From Thiobacillus denitrificans (GTDB lineage Bacteria; Pseudomonadota; Gammaproteobacteria; Burkholderiales; Thiobacillaceae), in contig DHHQ01000002.1 of NCBI GenBank assembly GCA_002403375.1, positions 14,005 to 78,004 of the forward strand: a stretch of 64,000 bases of DNA, given 5' to 3'. This document shows positions 41,201 through 50,445 of this stretch, one piece after another. Position numbers and translations under genes: made by a program. A model generated the notes under the pieces. It had not been told where the DNA came from and made no database searches. It saw only the letters and a program-made list of their open reading frames with translations. Numbering within the stretch: position 1 is the first letter of the stretch; each line of letters opens with the position of its first letter.

Positions 41201-41770
41201 ATGCTCTTGATGATCGACAACTACGACAGCTTCACCTACAACCTCGTGCAGTATTTCGGCGAACTGGGCGAGGATGTCCGCGTGATCCGCAACGACGAGA
41301 TCGACCTCGCCGGCATCGCCGCCCTGAAGCCCGACCACATCGTCGTCTCGCCCGGCCCCTGCACGCCCAACGAGGCGGGCGTGTCGGTGCCGCTGATCCG
41401 GGAATTCGCCGGCAGGATCCCCATCCTCGGCGTCTGCCTCGGCCACCAGAGCATCGGCCAGGCGTTCGGCGGCAAAATCGTGCGCGCGAAGGAGCTGATG
41501 CACGGCAAGACCTCGATGATCCATCACCTGGATGTCGGCGTGTTCAAGGGCCTGCCGAACCCGTTCCGCGCGACCCGCTACCACTCGCTGGTGATCGAGC
41601 GCGAGTCGCTGCCCGACTGCCTCGAGATCACCGCGTGGACCGACGACGGCGAGATCATGGGCGTGCGCCACAAGACGCTCGCGATCGAGGGCGTGCAGTT
41701 CCATCCCGAATCCATCCTCACCGAGCACGGCCACGCCATGCTGGCGAACTTCCTGAAAGGCACCCGATGA
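41201..41770 (+). CDS. trpG: Anthranilate synthase component II (glutamine amidotransferase)
   Basis: 189-aa class I glutamine amidotransferase. Oxyanion region VVSPGPCTPNEAG, nucleophile elbow GVCLGHQSIGQAFGG, and catalytic His-Glu in GVQFHPESI. It supplies ammonia to TrpE and may also serve PabB. Start ATG 41201 with AGGA upstream. Stop overlaps trpD by 4 nt. Confidence 0.97.
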   Translation: MLLMIDNYDSFTYNLVQYFGELGEDVRVIRNDEIDLAGIAALKPDHIVVSPGPCTPNEAGVSVPLIREFAGRIPILGVCLGHQSIGQAFGGKIVRAKELMHGKTSMIHHLDVGVFKGLPNPFRATRYHSLVIERESLPDCLEITAWTDDGEIMGVRHKTLAIEGVQFHPESILTEHGHAMLANFLKGTR

Positions 41771-42798
41771 TCACGCCGCAGCAGGCGCTCGCCCGGCTGG
41801 TCGAGCAGCGCGAAATCTTCCACGACGAGATGCTGTCGCTGATGCGCCAGATCATGAGCGGCGAGCTCACGCCGGTGCAGATCGCCGGCATCATCACCGG
41901 CCTGCGGGTGAAGAAGGAGACCGTCGGCGAGATCGCCGCGGCGGCGCAGGTGATGCGCGAGTTCGCCGCCAAGGTGCCGGCGCAGAACAGCGCGAACCTG
42001 GTCGACACCTGCGGCACCGGCGGCGACGCGGCGCACACCTTCAACATCTCGACCACCGCCGCGTTCGTCGCCGCCGCCGCCGGCGCGCGCGTCGCCAAGC
42101 ACGGCGGGCGCTCGGTGTCGTCGACCAGCGGCAGCGCCGACGTGCTCGAAGCGCTCGGCGTCAACCTCGAACTGAGCCCCGAGCAGGTCGCGGCGAGCAT
42201 CGACGCGATCGGCATCGGCTTCATGTTCGCGCCGAAATTCCACGGCGCGATGAAGCACGCCGCGCCGGTGCGCCGCGAGCTCGGCGTGCGCACGATCTTC
42301 AACATCCTCGGCCCGCTGACCAACCCGGCCGGCGCGCCGCACCAGCTGCTCGGCGTGTTTCATCCCGACCTGGTCGGCATCCTGGTGCGCGTGCTCGCGC
42401 GCCTCGGCAGCCGTCACGTCATGGTGGTGCACGGCTCCGACGGCATGGACGAGATTACGCTCGCCGGCGAGACGATGATCGGCGAGCTGAAGGACGGCGA
42501 GGTCATCGAATACACGATCCATCCGCGCGAGTTCGGGCTCGAAACCTGCGACAGCGAGGCGCTCAAGGTCTGGGACGCCACCCAGGCGAAGGACATGCTG
42601 CTCGGCGTGCTCGACGGGCTGCCGGGGCCGGCGCGCGACATCGTGCTGTTCAACGCCGGCGCGGCGATCTACGTCGCCGACCGTGCGGCGACGCTCGGCG
42701 AGGGCATCGAGATGGCGCGTGGCGTCATCGAGAGCGGCGCCGCGCGCGAGAAGCTCGCGCAGCTGGTCGCGTTCTCCAATCGCAGCGCAGAGGGCTGA
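41767..42798 (+). CDS. trpD: Anthranilate phosphoribosyltransferase
   Basis: 343 aa, normal length. PRPP-binding GTGGD (TCGTGGDAAHTFNIST), KHGGRSVSS, and the anthranilate-site region FMFAPKFHGAMK with GVRTIFNILGPLTNPA. Second step of the tryptophan branch. ATGA overlap with trpG. Confidence 0.97.
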   Translation: MITPQQALARLVEQREIFHDEMLSLMRQIMSGELTPVQIAGIITGLRVKKETVGEIAAAAQVMREFAAKVPAQNSANLVDTCGTGGDAAHTFNISTTAAFVAAAAGARVAKHGGRSVSSTSGSADVLEALGVNLELSPEQVAASIDAIGIGFMFAPKFHGAMKHAAPVRRELGVRTIFNILGPLTNPAGAPHQLLGVFHPDLVGILVRVLARLGSRHVMVVHGSDGMDEITLAGETMIGELKDGEVIEYTIHPREFGLETCDSEALKVWDATQAKDMLLGVLDGLPGPARDIVLFNAGAAIYVADRAATLGEGIEMARGVIESGAAREKLAQLVAFSNRSAEG

Positions 42799-42803
42799 GC
42801 GCG

Positions 42804-43595
42804 ATGTCCGACATCCTCGAGAGAATCCTCGCCACCAAGCGCGAGGAGATCGCCGCCGGCCAGGCGTCCGTGCCGCTCGCCGAGATGCAGGCGCGCGCGC
42901 TGGCGGCGCCCGCGCCGCGCGACTTCGTCGGCGCGCTGCGCGCGAAGCTCGCCGTCGGCGGGCCGGCGGTGATCGCCGAGATCAAGAAGGCGAGTCCGTC
43001 GAAGGGCGTGATCCGCCCCGACTTCCGGCCGGCCGAGATCGCGGCGAGCTACGAGGCGGGCGGCGCCGCGTGCCTGTCGGTGCTCACGGATCGCGATTAT
43101 TTCCAGGGCAGCGCGGATTATCTGAAGGAAGCGCGCGCGGCGTGTGCGCTGCCGGTGCTGCGCAAGGACTTCATCGTCGACCCCTACCAGGTGTTCGAGG
43201 CGCGCGCGATGGGCGCGGACTGCATTCTCTTGATCGTCGCCGCGCTCGAGCTGCCGCAGATGCAGGCGCTCGAGGCGCTGGCGATGGAGCTCGGGATGGC
43301 GGTGCTGGTCGAGTCGCACGACGGCGCCGAACTCGACGCCGCGCTGCAATTGCGGACGCCGCTGCAGGGCATCAACAACCGCAACCTGCGGACCTTCGAG
43401 GTGAGCCTCGACACGACCCTGAGCCTGCTGCCCAAGCTCGGTGGCGAGCACATCGTCGTCACCGAGTCGGGCATCCTCGCGCCGGCCGACGTCGCGAAGA
43501 TGCGCAGCCATGCGGTCAACGCCTTCCTCGTCGGCGAGGCCTTCATGCGCGCGCCCGATCCGGGCGCCGAGCTCGCGCGGCTGTTCGCCCTGTAG
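42804..43595 (+). CDS. trpC: Indole-3-glycerol-phosphate synthase
   Basis: 263-aa TIM barrel, monofunctional (no fused TrpF). Motifs EIKKASPSKG, SVLTDRDYFQG, LRKDFIVDPYQ, GINNRNLRTFEVSLD and TESGI. It makes indole-3-glycerol phosphate from CdRP. 5 nt after trpD; no clear terminator after it. Confidence 0.97.
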   Translation: MSDILERILATKREEIAAGQASVPLAEMQARALAAPAPRDFVGALRAKLAVGGPAVIAEIKKASPSKGVIRPDFRPAEIAASYEAGGAACLSVLTDRDYFQGSADYLKEARAACALPVLRKDFIVDPYQVFEARAMGADCILLIVAALELPQMQALEALAMELGMAVLVESHDGAELDAALQLRTPLQGINNRNLRTFEVSLDTTLSLLPKLGGEHIVVTESGILAPADVAKMRSHAVNAFLVGEAFMRAPDPGAELARLFAL

Positions 43596-43692
43596 GAGTC
43601 CGCCCCGGGCCGGGGGGGAGCGGCCGTGAATCGCGGCGAGCACCCGGAAGGCCCCCACGGATTGCCCGCTTCGGGCGGCTTGCTGCGGCGCC

Positions 43693-45192
43693 TTACCGCT
43701 TGCCGCCCAGCAGACTCCCCAGCACGCCGCGGATGATCGCGCGGCCGACCTGGCTGCCGATCGAGCGTGCCGCTGACTTCGCCATCGCTTCGGCCGGGCT
43801 CTCGCGCCGGCCGCCGCCCCCGCCTAGAATGTCCCCCAGCAAGCCGCCGGATTTCGCGGGCGCCGCCTTGGCCTGCTGCTTCGCCTCGGCTTCCGTGGCC
43901 GCGGCCGCGGCGGCTTTTTCGGCGCGCGCCTTGAGGATCTCGTGCGCCGATTCGCGGTCGACGACCTTGTCGTAGACGCCGGCGACCAGCGAGGTCTGGA
44001 TCAGCTGCCGCCGCTGCGCGTCGGTGATCGGGCCGATCTGCCCCCGCGGCGGCACGATGTACGCGCGCTCGACGACGCCGGGGCGGCCCTTGGCGTCGAG
44101 GAAGGACACCAGCGCCTCGCCGACGCCGAGCTCGGTGATCGCGGTCGCCTCGTCGAGGTCCGGGTTGTCGCGCATCGTCTCGGCCGCGGCGCGCACCGCC
44201 TTCTGGTCACGCGGCGAGAACGCGCGCAGCGCGTGCTGCACCCGGTTGCCGAGTTGCGACAGCACCTTGTCCGGGACGTCGGCGGGGTTCTGCGTGACGA
44301 AGAACACGCCGACGCCCTTGGAGCGGATCAGCCGCACCACCTGCTCGATCTTCTCGACGAGCGCGGCGGGCGCGCCGTCGAACAGCAGGTGCGCCTCGTC
44401 GAAGAAGAAGACGAGCTTCGGCTTGTCGAGGTCGCCCGCCTCGGGCAGGTTCTCGAACAGCTCGGCGAGCAGCCACAGCAGGAGCGTCGCGTAGAGCTTG
44501 GGCGACTGCATCAGGCGGTCGGCGGCGAGGATGTTGATCACGCCGCGGCCGCGGTCGGTCTGCATCAGGTCGTCGATGTTGAGCATCGGCTCGCCGAACA
44601 GGCGGTCGCCGCCCTGCGACTCCAATGCCAGGAGCCCGCGCTGGATCGCGCCGATCGACGCGGCCGAGACGTTGCCGTACTCGGTGGTGAACTGCCTGGC
44701 GTTCTCGCCGACGAAGGCGAGCATCGAGCGCAGATCCTTGAGGTCGAGCAGCAAGAGGCCGTTGTCGTCGGCCACCTTGAACACCAGGTTGAGCACGCCG
44801 GTCTGCGTTTCGTTGAGGTCGAGCATTCTCGACAGGAGCAGCGGGCCCATGTCGGAAATCGTGGCGCGCACCGGGTGGCCGGCCTCGCCGAACGGGTCCC
44901 AGAACGTGACCGGCCAGCCCTGGGGCTGGAAGCCTTCGAGCTTCAGCATCTCGACCCGCTCGGCGACCTTGGCGTTGCCGCCGCCCGGCTGCGAGATGCC
45001 CGACAGGTCGCCTTTCACATCCGACATGAAGCAGGGCACGCCGATCGCCGAGAAGTGCTCGGCCAGCGTCTGCAGCGTCACGGTCTTGCCGGTGCCGGTC
45101 GCGCCGGTGATGAGACCGTGGCGGTTGGCCATCTGCGGCAGCAGGAAGCGTTCGGCGGTGTCGTTCTTGGCGATCAGCAGGGGGTCGGTCAT
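43693..45192 (-). CDS. HerA-like ATPase (DUF853 family)
   Basis: 499 aa from ATG 45192. Walker A GATGTGKTVTLQTLAEHF, a DVKGD motif, Walker B LVFFFDEAHLLF and a later sensor region (VGVFFVTQNPADVPDKVL). The C-terminus has a Lys/Ala coiled region and a Gly-rich segment (GGLLGDILGGGGGRR). Family members are predicted DNA-pumping or helicase ATPases; biological role is unclear. No nurA gene adjoins. Divergent from the NDH-2 gene. Confidence 0.88.
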   Translation of the reverse strand: MTDPLLIAKNDTAERFLLPQMANRHGLITGATGTGKTVTLQTLAEHFSAIGVPCFMSDVKGDLSGISQPGGGNAKVAERVEMLKLEGFQPQGWPVTFWDPFGEAGHPVRATISDMGPLLLSRMLDLNETQTGVLNLVFKVADDNGLLLLDLKDLRSMLAFVGENARQFTTEYGNVSAASIGAIQRGLLALESQGGDRLFGEPMLNIDDLMQTDRGRGVINILAADRLMQSPKLYATLLLWLLAELFENLPEAGDLDKPKLVFFFDEAHLLFDGAPAALVEKIEQVVRLIRSKGVGVFFVTQNPADVPDKVLSQLGNRVQHALRAFSPRDQKAVRAAAETMRDNPDLDEATAITELGVGEALVSFLDAKGRPGVVERAYIVPPRGQIGPITDAQRRQLIQTSLVAGVYDKVVDRESAHEILKARAEKAAAAAATEAEAKQQAKAAPAKSGGLLGDILGGGGGRRESPAEAMAKSAARSIGSQVGRAIIRGVLGSLLGGKR

Positions 45193-45319
45193 GACGGTTC
45201 CTTCAGGGCAATGCCGGGATTCTAGCGTTTCGCCCGCGCACGCCATCAAGCCGGCTATAGAAGAAACCGCTAATGTTCCGGGTATCATTCGCGGCATCAA
45301 GAAAAACGGGAGGCAGGAC

Positions 45320-46639
45320 GTGGCAAGCGGGAAGCAGTTGCATGAAATCGTCATCGTCGGCGGCGGCGCGGGGGGGCTGGAGCTCGCGACCCGGCTCGGC
45401 GACAGGCTCGGCAAGAAGAAGCGCGCCAACGTCACGCTGATCGACGCCTCGCCTTCGCACATCTGGAAGCCGCTGCTGTACGAGGTCGCCGCCGGCAGCC
45501 TCGACTCCTACGCCGAACGCCTCGAATACCTGGCGCAGGGCCACTGGCACGGCTTCACCTTCCGCCTCGGCCGCATGGACGGGCTCGACCGGCAACGTCA
45601 GGAAGTCAGCGTCGCGCCGACCGTCGACGAGAACGGCGTCGAGATCATCCCGCGCCGCGCCTTCCGCTACGACACGCTGATCATCGCCGTCGGCTCGGTC
45701 GGCAACGACTTCGGCGTGCCCGGGGTGCGCGAGCACTGCATCATGCTCGACACGCCGGAGCAGGCGCGCGAGTTCCACCGCCGTCACATCAACGCCTGCC
45801 TGCGCGCCAACACCCAGACCGAGGCGGTCGCGCCCGGCCAGCTCACCGTCGGCATCGTCGGCGCCGGCGCCACCGGCGTCGAGCTCGCCGCGGAGCTGCA
45901 CGACACCACGCGCGAGCTGTCGTCCTACGGCATGGACAACATCGAGCCCGACAAGAGCCTGAAGCTGCTGATCGTCGAGGCCTCCGACCGCATCCTGCCC
46001 GGGCTGCCGCCGCGCCTGTCGGCCGCCGCCGCCGAGCGGCTGGCCGAGCTTGGCGTCGAGATGCATACCCGCGAGCGCATCGTCGAGGTGCGCCGCGACG
46101 GCATGCTGACCGCCGACGGCAAGCTCATTCCCGCCAGCATGATGGTGTGGTCGGCCGGCATCAAGGCGCCGGATTTCCTCAGGGAGATCGACGGCCTGGA
46201 GACCAACCGCATCAACCAGCTGGTCGTGCGGCCGACGCTGCAGACGACGCGCGACGACAACGTGTTCGCCTTCGGCGACTGCGCCGCCTGCCCGATGCCC
46301 AGCGGCGGCTTCGTGCCGCCGCGCGCGCAGGCCGCGCACCAGCAGGCGTCGATGCTGGTGAAGTCGGTCTGCCGGCGCCTCGCCGGCAAGCCGCTGCCCG
46401 AATACGTCTACCGCGACTACGGCTCGCTGGTCGCGCTCGGGCGTTTCTCGCCGGTCGGCAGCCTTATGGGCACGCTCAGCGGCGGCAGCATCATGGTCGA
46501 AGGCGTGATGGCGCGGCTGGTCTACTGGTCGCTGCACAAGATGCACGAGATCGCGCTGCACGGCTGGGTCAAGACCGCGCTCACCACCTACGCGCACTTC
46601 ATCAGCACGCCGACACGGGCGCGCATCAAATTGCACTGA
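45320..46639 (+). CDS. ndh: Type II NADH dehydrogenase (NDH-2 family)
   Basis: 439 aa from GTG 45320, set by GGGAGG 6 nt upstream. FAD-binding IVIVGGGAGGLELATRLG, NAD-binding VGIVGAGATGVELAAEL and the second FAD motif NVFAFGDCAACP. The C-terminus has an amphipathic/hydrophobic anchor. Non-proton-pumping NADH:quinone oxidoreductase on the cytoplasmic face of the membrane. Confidence 0.92.
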   Translation: MASGKQLHEIVIVGGGAGGLELATRLGDRLGKKKRANVTLIDASPSHIWKPLLYEVAAGSLDSYAERLEYLAQGHWHGFTFRLGRMDGLDRQRQEVSVAPTVDENGVEIIPRRAFRYDTLIIAVGSVGNDFGVPGVREHCIMLDTPEQAREFHRRHINACLRANTQTEAVAPGQLTVGIVGAGATGVELAAELHDTTRELSSYGMDNIEPDKSLKLLIVEASDRILPGLPPRLSAAAAERLAELGVEMHTRERIVEVRRDGMLTADGKLIPASMMVWSAGIKAPDFLREIDGLETNRINQLVVRPTLQTTRDDNVFAFGDCAACPMPSGGFVPPRAQAAHQQASMLVKSVCRRLAGKPLPEYVYRDYGSLVALGRFSPVGSLMGTLSGGSIMVEGVMARLVYWSLHKMHEIALHGWVKTALTTYAHFISTPTRARIKLH

Positions 46640-46645
46640 GCGGCG

Positions 46646-47077
46646 TCAAAGTCCGCCGTGCGCCGCCCAGAATTCGGCCGGTGTGCGGATCGGATAGCGG
46701 TCTGCCAGCGCCAGCAGGGCCTTGTCGCCGGTGATGAGCGCGTCTGCGTGCGATTGTTTCAGCGCTGCGATCAGTGTCCCCAGCACCGGTAGGTCGTTGA
46801 GGTCGGTCAGCGACGGGTCGGTGCTGGGCGCGGGATCGATCGCCTCGGCTTGAATCGACAGGATGTCCACCAGATCTTCGGTTTCGGCGGGGGCCAGGCC
46901 GTGCCGATGCGACAGGCGGGGCAGTACGCGGCGCAGTTCGTCGAGGATGAACGCTGACAGCACCACCTCCAGCGCGCCGTGCCGCCACGCGCCGAGAATC
47001 TTGCCGGGCACGCTGGCCGGGTAGGCGATGCCGGACAGCAGGACGTTCGTGTCCAGCACCACGCGCAACGTCGGCAT
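46646..47077 (-). CDS. PIN-domain toxin (putative toxin-antitoxin component)
   Basis: 143 aa. PIN acidic residues are visible: VVLDTNVLLSG (Asp near residue 9), a mid Glu in ILDELRRVL, and Asp in LNDLPVL and LITGDKALL. Predicted RNase. It lies 3 nt after its antitoxin gene on the minus strand and converges on ndh with only a 6-nt gap. Confidence 0.87.
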   Translation of the reverse strand: MPTLRVVLDTNVLLSGIAYPASVPGKILGAWRHGALEVVLSAFILDELRRVLPRLSHRHGLAPAETEDLVDILSIQAEAIDPAPSTDPSLTDLNDLPVLGTLIAALKQSHADALITGDKALLALADRYPIRTPAEFWAAHGGL

Positions 47078-47080
47078 GCT

Positions 47081-47353
47081 TCAGCGCCCGGCGCGTACGT
47101 CCGCTACTGCCGCGTCGATTTCCGCCAGGCCTTCGGCCTCGGGCGTCTCGCCGTATCCCACCTCGATGCGCTGGCACAGCGCGTCGAAGCGCGCCTGCAT
47201 GCGCCGGATGCGCGCGAACAGCCGCGCGTCCACCAGCGCGGCCACCGGCTTGCCGTCCTTGTTGATCACGATGCTGTCGTGCCGGTATTGCACCTGGTTC
47301 AGCATTTCGCCGAGGTTCTGGCGGAAGGCGACCGCGCTGGTTTCGTTGATCAT
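47081..47353 (-). CDS. Phd/YefM-type antitoxin
   Basis: 90 aa. The N-terminal DNA-binding fold is typical of Phd/YefM (MINETSAVAFRQNLGEMLNQ, DSIVINKDGKPVAALVD). The C-terminal half should bind the PIN toxin encoded immediately downstream. Upstream AT-rich sequence (TTATGATCATTATGGTCAT type, 47378-47396) may be its promoter/operator. Confidence 0.85.
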   Translation of the reverse strand: MINETSAVAFRQNLGEMLNQVQYRHDSIVINKDGKPVAALVDARLFARIRRMQARFDALCQRIEVGYGETPEAEGLAEIDAAVADVRAGR

Positions 47354-47467
47354 GGCAAGCCGTTCGTTGTGGGCGTTATGATCATTATGGTCATGCTGGT
47401 CGGGTGTGGCAAGCCCGGCCTGAGCGGGTGGGTGAGAGGCTGCTTCGTCTGCCCCGGAAGGCAGGCG

Positions 47468-48481
47468 CTACTCGCCGCTCCCCAGCCACGCCGCGCCGCG
47501 CACGCCGCTCGAGTCGCCGTACTTCGGCGGCACCAGCTTCGTGTCGACGCGGTCGGAGAACACGTAGCGCGGCCACAGCCGCGGCACCGTGTCGTACAGC
47601 CGCCCGATGTTGGACAGCCCGCCGCCCAATACGATGACATCCGGGTCGAGCAGGTTGATCACCCCGGCGAGCGCGCGCGCCAGCCGTTCCTCGTAGCGTG
47701 CGAGCGTCGCGCTGCAGGGGCCGTAGCCGGCCGCCGCGAGCTGCGCGATCTCGTGCGCGGGCAGGTCCTCGCCGCCGTAGCGCACGTGGTCGGCGGCGAG
47801 CGCCGGTCCCGACAGCCAGGTCTCGATGCAGCCCTTCTTGCCGCAGTAGCAGGCGGGGGCCGCTTCGAGCTCGCGCGGGCTCGGCCACGGATGCAGGATC
47901 GCCTCGCCGGTCGCGGGGTGCTGGCCGGTGCCGGCGCGGTCGGCCGGCGCGCCGGCGAACTGGAAGTAGGGCAGCGGGCTGTGCCCCCACTCGCCGGCGA
48001 TCGCGTTGGCGCCGCGGACGAGATGCCCGCGCACGACCACCCCGCCGCCGACGCCGGTGCCGAGGATCACCCCGAACACCGTGTCGGCCCCCGCGGCGGC
48101 GCCGTCGGTCGCCTCCGACAGCGCGAAGCAGTCGGCGTCGTTGGCGAGCCGGATCTCCCGGTTCAGCGCGCGTTCGAGGTCCTCCCTGAGCGCGCGGCCG
48201 TTGAGGCAGGTCGAGTTGCAGTTCTTCATGAGCCCGGTCGCCGGCGAGACCGCGCCCGGCGTGCCGACGCCGACCGTGCCCTGCCGGCCGAGCGCGAATT
48301 CGGCCTCGTGCACCAGCGCGGCGACCGCCGCGACGGTGGCGAGATAGTCGTTCTGCGGGGTGGGCACGCGCCGGCGCAGGATTTCCTGGCCACCCGGGTC
48401 GAGCGCGACGAGCTCGATCTTGGTGCCGCCGAGGTCGACGCCGAGCCTGAGGGAAGGGGGCGCAGTGCTAAAATCGCGCAT
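47468..48481 (-). CDS. ROK-family sugar kinase (fructokinase/N-acetylglucosamine kinase type)
   Basis: 337 aa from ATG 48481. N-terminal phosphate motif LGVDLGGTKIELVAL, adenosine/phosphate region VFGVILGTGVGGGVVV, the ROK zinc site (GHSPLP, and CYCGKKGCIETW with its Cys residues) and DPDVIVLGGGLSN. Sugar specificity cannot be read from sequence. Divergent from yebC, with 24 bp between the starts. Confidence 0.9.
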   Translation of the reverse strand: MRDFSTAPPSLRLGVDLGGTKIELVALDPGGQEILRRRVPTPQNDYLATVAAVAALVHEAEFALGRQGTVGVGTPGAVSPATGLMKNCNSTCLNGRALREDLERALNREIRLANDADCFALSEATDGAAAGADTVFGVILGTGVGGGVVVRGHLVRGANAIAGEWGHSPLPYFQFAGAPADRAGTGQHPATGEAILHPWPSPRELEAAPACYCGKKGCIETWLSGPALAADHVRYGGEDLPAHEIAQLAAAGYGPCSATLARYEERLARALAGVINLLDPDVIVLGGGLSNIGRLYDTVPRLWPRYVFSDRVDTKLVPPKYGDSSGVRGAAWLGSGE

Positions 48482-48505
48482 TACGTTATTTGCGTCGGAA
48501 CCAAC

Positions 48506-49237
48506 ATGGCAGGACATTCGAAATGGGCCAACATCCAGCACCGCAAGGGTCGCCAGGATGCCAAGCGCGGCAAGATCTTCACCAAGCTTATCAAGGAAAT
48601 CACCGTGGCCGCCAAGATGGGCGGCGGCGACCCCGCGATGAACCCGCGGCTGCGGCTGGCGATCGACAGGGCCAAGGCCGAGTCGATGCCGAAGGACAAC
48701 ATCGAGAACGCGGTCAAGCGCGGCACCGGCCAGCTCGAGGGCGTGAACTATGAAGAGGTGCGCTACGAGGGCTACGGCATCGGCGGCGTCGCGGTGATGG
48801 TCGACTGCCTGACCGACAACAAGACGCGCACCGTCGCCGACGTGCGCCACGCCTTCACCAAGCACGGCGGCAACATGGGTACCGACGGCTGCGTCGCGTT
48901 CCAGTTCAAGCACGTCGGGCAGATCATCCTCGAGCCGGGCGCCTCCGAGGAGGCGGTGATGGAAGCCGCGCTCGACGCCGGCGCCGACGACATCATCCCC
49001 AACGACGACGGCTCGATCGAGGTGCTGACCTCGCCCGACCCCAAGAGCTTCGAGACGGTCAAGGAGGCGCTCGAGAAGGCCGGCTTCAAGCCGGCGGTCG
49101 CCGAGATCACGATGCGGCCGGAAGCCGAGACCGAGCTCGCCGGCGACGACGCGGTGAAGATGCAGAAGATCCTCGACGCGCTGGAGAGCCTCGACGACGT
49201 GCAGGAGGTCTACACCAACGCGGTGTTGCCGGAGTGA
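48506..49237 (+). CDS. yebC: YebC/TACO1 family protein
   Basis: 243 aa. Signature MAGHSKWANIQHRKGRQD, RGKIFTKLIKEITVAAK, GGVAVMVDCLTDNKTRT and the GGNMGTDGCVAFQF region. Family members help ribosomes through difficult sequences and/or act as regulators. yebC is the usual upstream neighbour of ruvC; here a toxin-antitoxin pair separates them. Confidence 0.96.
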   Translation: MAGHSKWANIQHRKGRQDAKRGKIFTKLIKEITVAAKMGGGDPAMNPRLRLAIDRAKAESMPKDNIENAVKRGTGQLEGVNYEEVRYEGYGIGGVAVMVDCLTDNKTRTVADVRHAFTKHGGNMGTDGCVAFQFKHVGQIILEPGASEEAVMEAALDAGADDIIPNDDGSIEVLTSPDPKSFETVKEALEKAGFKPAVAEITMRPEAETELAGDDAVKMQKILDALESLDDVQEVYTNAVLPE

Positions 49238-49287
49238 ATCCGGCCTGCTATAAAGTGGTCAGAATCAAATGACCGCTTGAGGCGAAC

Positions 49288-49512
49288 ATGGAGCTGCCCG
49301 CGACCGAATTCAAGGCCAAGTGCCTCGCCTACCTCGACCAGGTAGCGCGGACGCACGCCCCCATCACCCTGACCAAGCACGGCCGTCCGGTTGCCCGGCT
49401 GGTGCCGATGGACGAGGCCGAGCCGGTGCTGTTCGGACGACTCGCCGGCACGGTGCAGGTCCGCGGCGATCTCGTCGCGCCGATCGACGAAGCCTGGGAG
49501 GCCGATGCCTGA
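49288..49512 (+). CDS. Phd/YefM-type antitoxin
   Basis: 74 aa. Starts MELPATEFKAKCLAYLDQV and has the Phd-type ITLTKHGRPVARLVP. The C-terminal toxin-binding tail is EADA. It overlaps the VapC-like toxin gene by 8 nt. Confidence 0.87.
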   Translation: MELPATEFKAKCLAYLDQVARTHAPITLTKHGRPVARLVPMDEAEPVLFGRLAGTVQVRGDLVAPIDEAWEADA

Positions 49513-49924
49513 CGCCGGGCTGGTGATCGACACCCATGTCTGGCTGTGGCTGGAGGCTGATCCCGACCGGCTCGGCGAACCGGCGCGCACGCGCATCGAA
49601 GAGGCGGCCCGCGCGGGCCGCCTGTGGGTGTCGGTGATGTCGGTGTGGGAGATCGGCATGCTGGTGGCCAAGGATCGCATCCGCCTCTCCATGCCGGTGG
49701 ACGAGTGGGTGCGCCAGGCGTCCGCCACCCCCGGGATGCAGATGCTCGGGGTGATTCCTGAAATCGCCCTGGAATCGACGCGGCTTCCGGATGCGTCCCA
49801 TGGCGACCCGGTCGATCGCCTGCTGATGGCGAGCGCACGGGTACACAACCTCACGCTGGTCACGGCCGACGAGAAAATCCTCGGCTATGCCGGGCAGGGG
49901 CACTTGAAGGCGTTGAGAGCGTGA
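49505..49924 (+). CDS. VapC-like PIN-domain toxin
   Basis: 139 aa from ATG 49505. PIN residues: VIDTHVWLW (first Asp), SVWEIGMLV (Glu), and DASHGDPVDRLLMASA with the later VTADEKIL. Predicted RNase. Its stop overlaps the ruvC GTG by 4 nt, so the toxin may be translationally coupled to ruvC. Confidence 0.9.
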   Translation: MPDAGLVIDTHVWLWLEADPDRLGEPARTRIEEAARAGRLWVSVMSVWEIGMLVAKDRIRLSMPVDEWVRQASATPGMQMLGVIPEIALESTRLPDASHGDPVDRLLMASARVHNLTLVTADEKILGYAGQGHLKALRA

Positions 49925-50445
49925 GCGGCATCCGTATCCTCGGCATCGACCCCGGTCTGCGCTTCACCGGCTTCGGCGTGATCGAGCAGACCGGCCAGAA
50001 GCTGGCCTACGTCGCCAGCGGCGTGGTGAAGAGCGGCGAGGGCGAGCTGCCGACGCGCCTCGGCGTGCTGTTCGCCGGGCTCAACGAGGTGATTTCGACC
50101 TACCGCCCCGACACCTGCTCGGTGGAGATCGTCTTCGTCAACGTCAACCCGCAGTCGACGCTGCTGCTCGGGCAGGCGCGCGGCGCGGCGATCTGCGCCG
50201 CGGTCACCAACGACCTCACGGTCGCCGAATACACCGCGCTGCAGATCAAGCAGGCCGTCGTCGGCCACGGCAAGGCGGCCAAGGAGCAGGTGCAGGAGAT
50301 GGTCAAGCGCCTGCTGGCGCTGCCCGTCGCGCCCAAGGCGGATGCCGCCGACGCGCTCGCCTGCGCCATCGCCCACGCGCACGGCAGCCGGCTCGGCGCG
50401 CATTCCACCTCCGGCTATCGCATGAAAGGCGGACGCCTCGTATGA
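49921..50445 (+). CDS. ruvC: Holliday junction resolvase RuvC
   Basis: 174 aa from GTG 49921. Catalytic acids: Asp in ILGIDPGLRFTGFGV, Glu in CSVEIVFVNVNPQS, and the Asp pair in KADAADALACAIAHAH. It resolves Holliday junctions with RuvAB. Unusually it is flanked by a toxin gene and a prenyltransferase gene. Confidence 0.96.
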   Translation: MSGIRILGIDPGLRFTGFGVIEQTGQKLAYVASGVVKSGEGELPTRLGVLFAGLNEVISTYRPDTCSVEIVFVNVNPQSTLLLGQARGAAICAAVTNDLTVAEYTALQIKQAVVGHGKAAKEQVQEMVKRLLALPVAPKADAADALACAIAHAHGSRLGAHSTSGYRMKGGRLV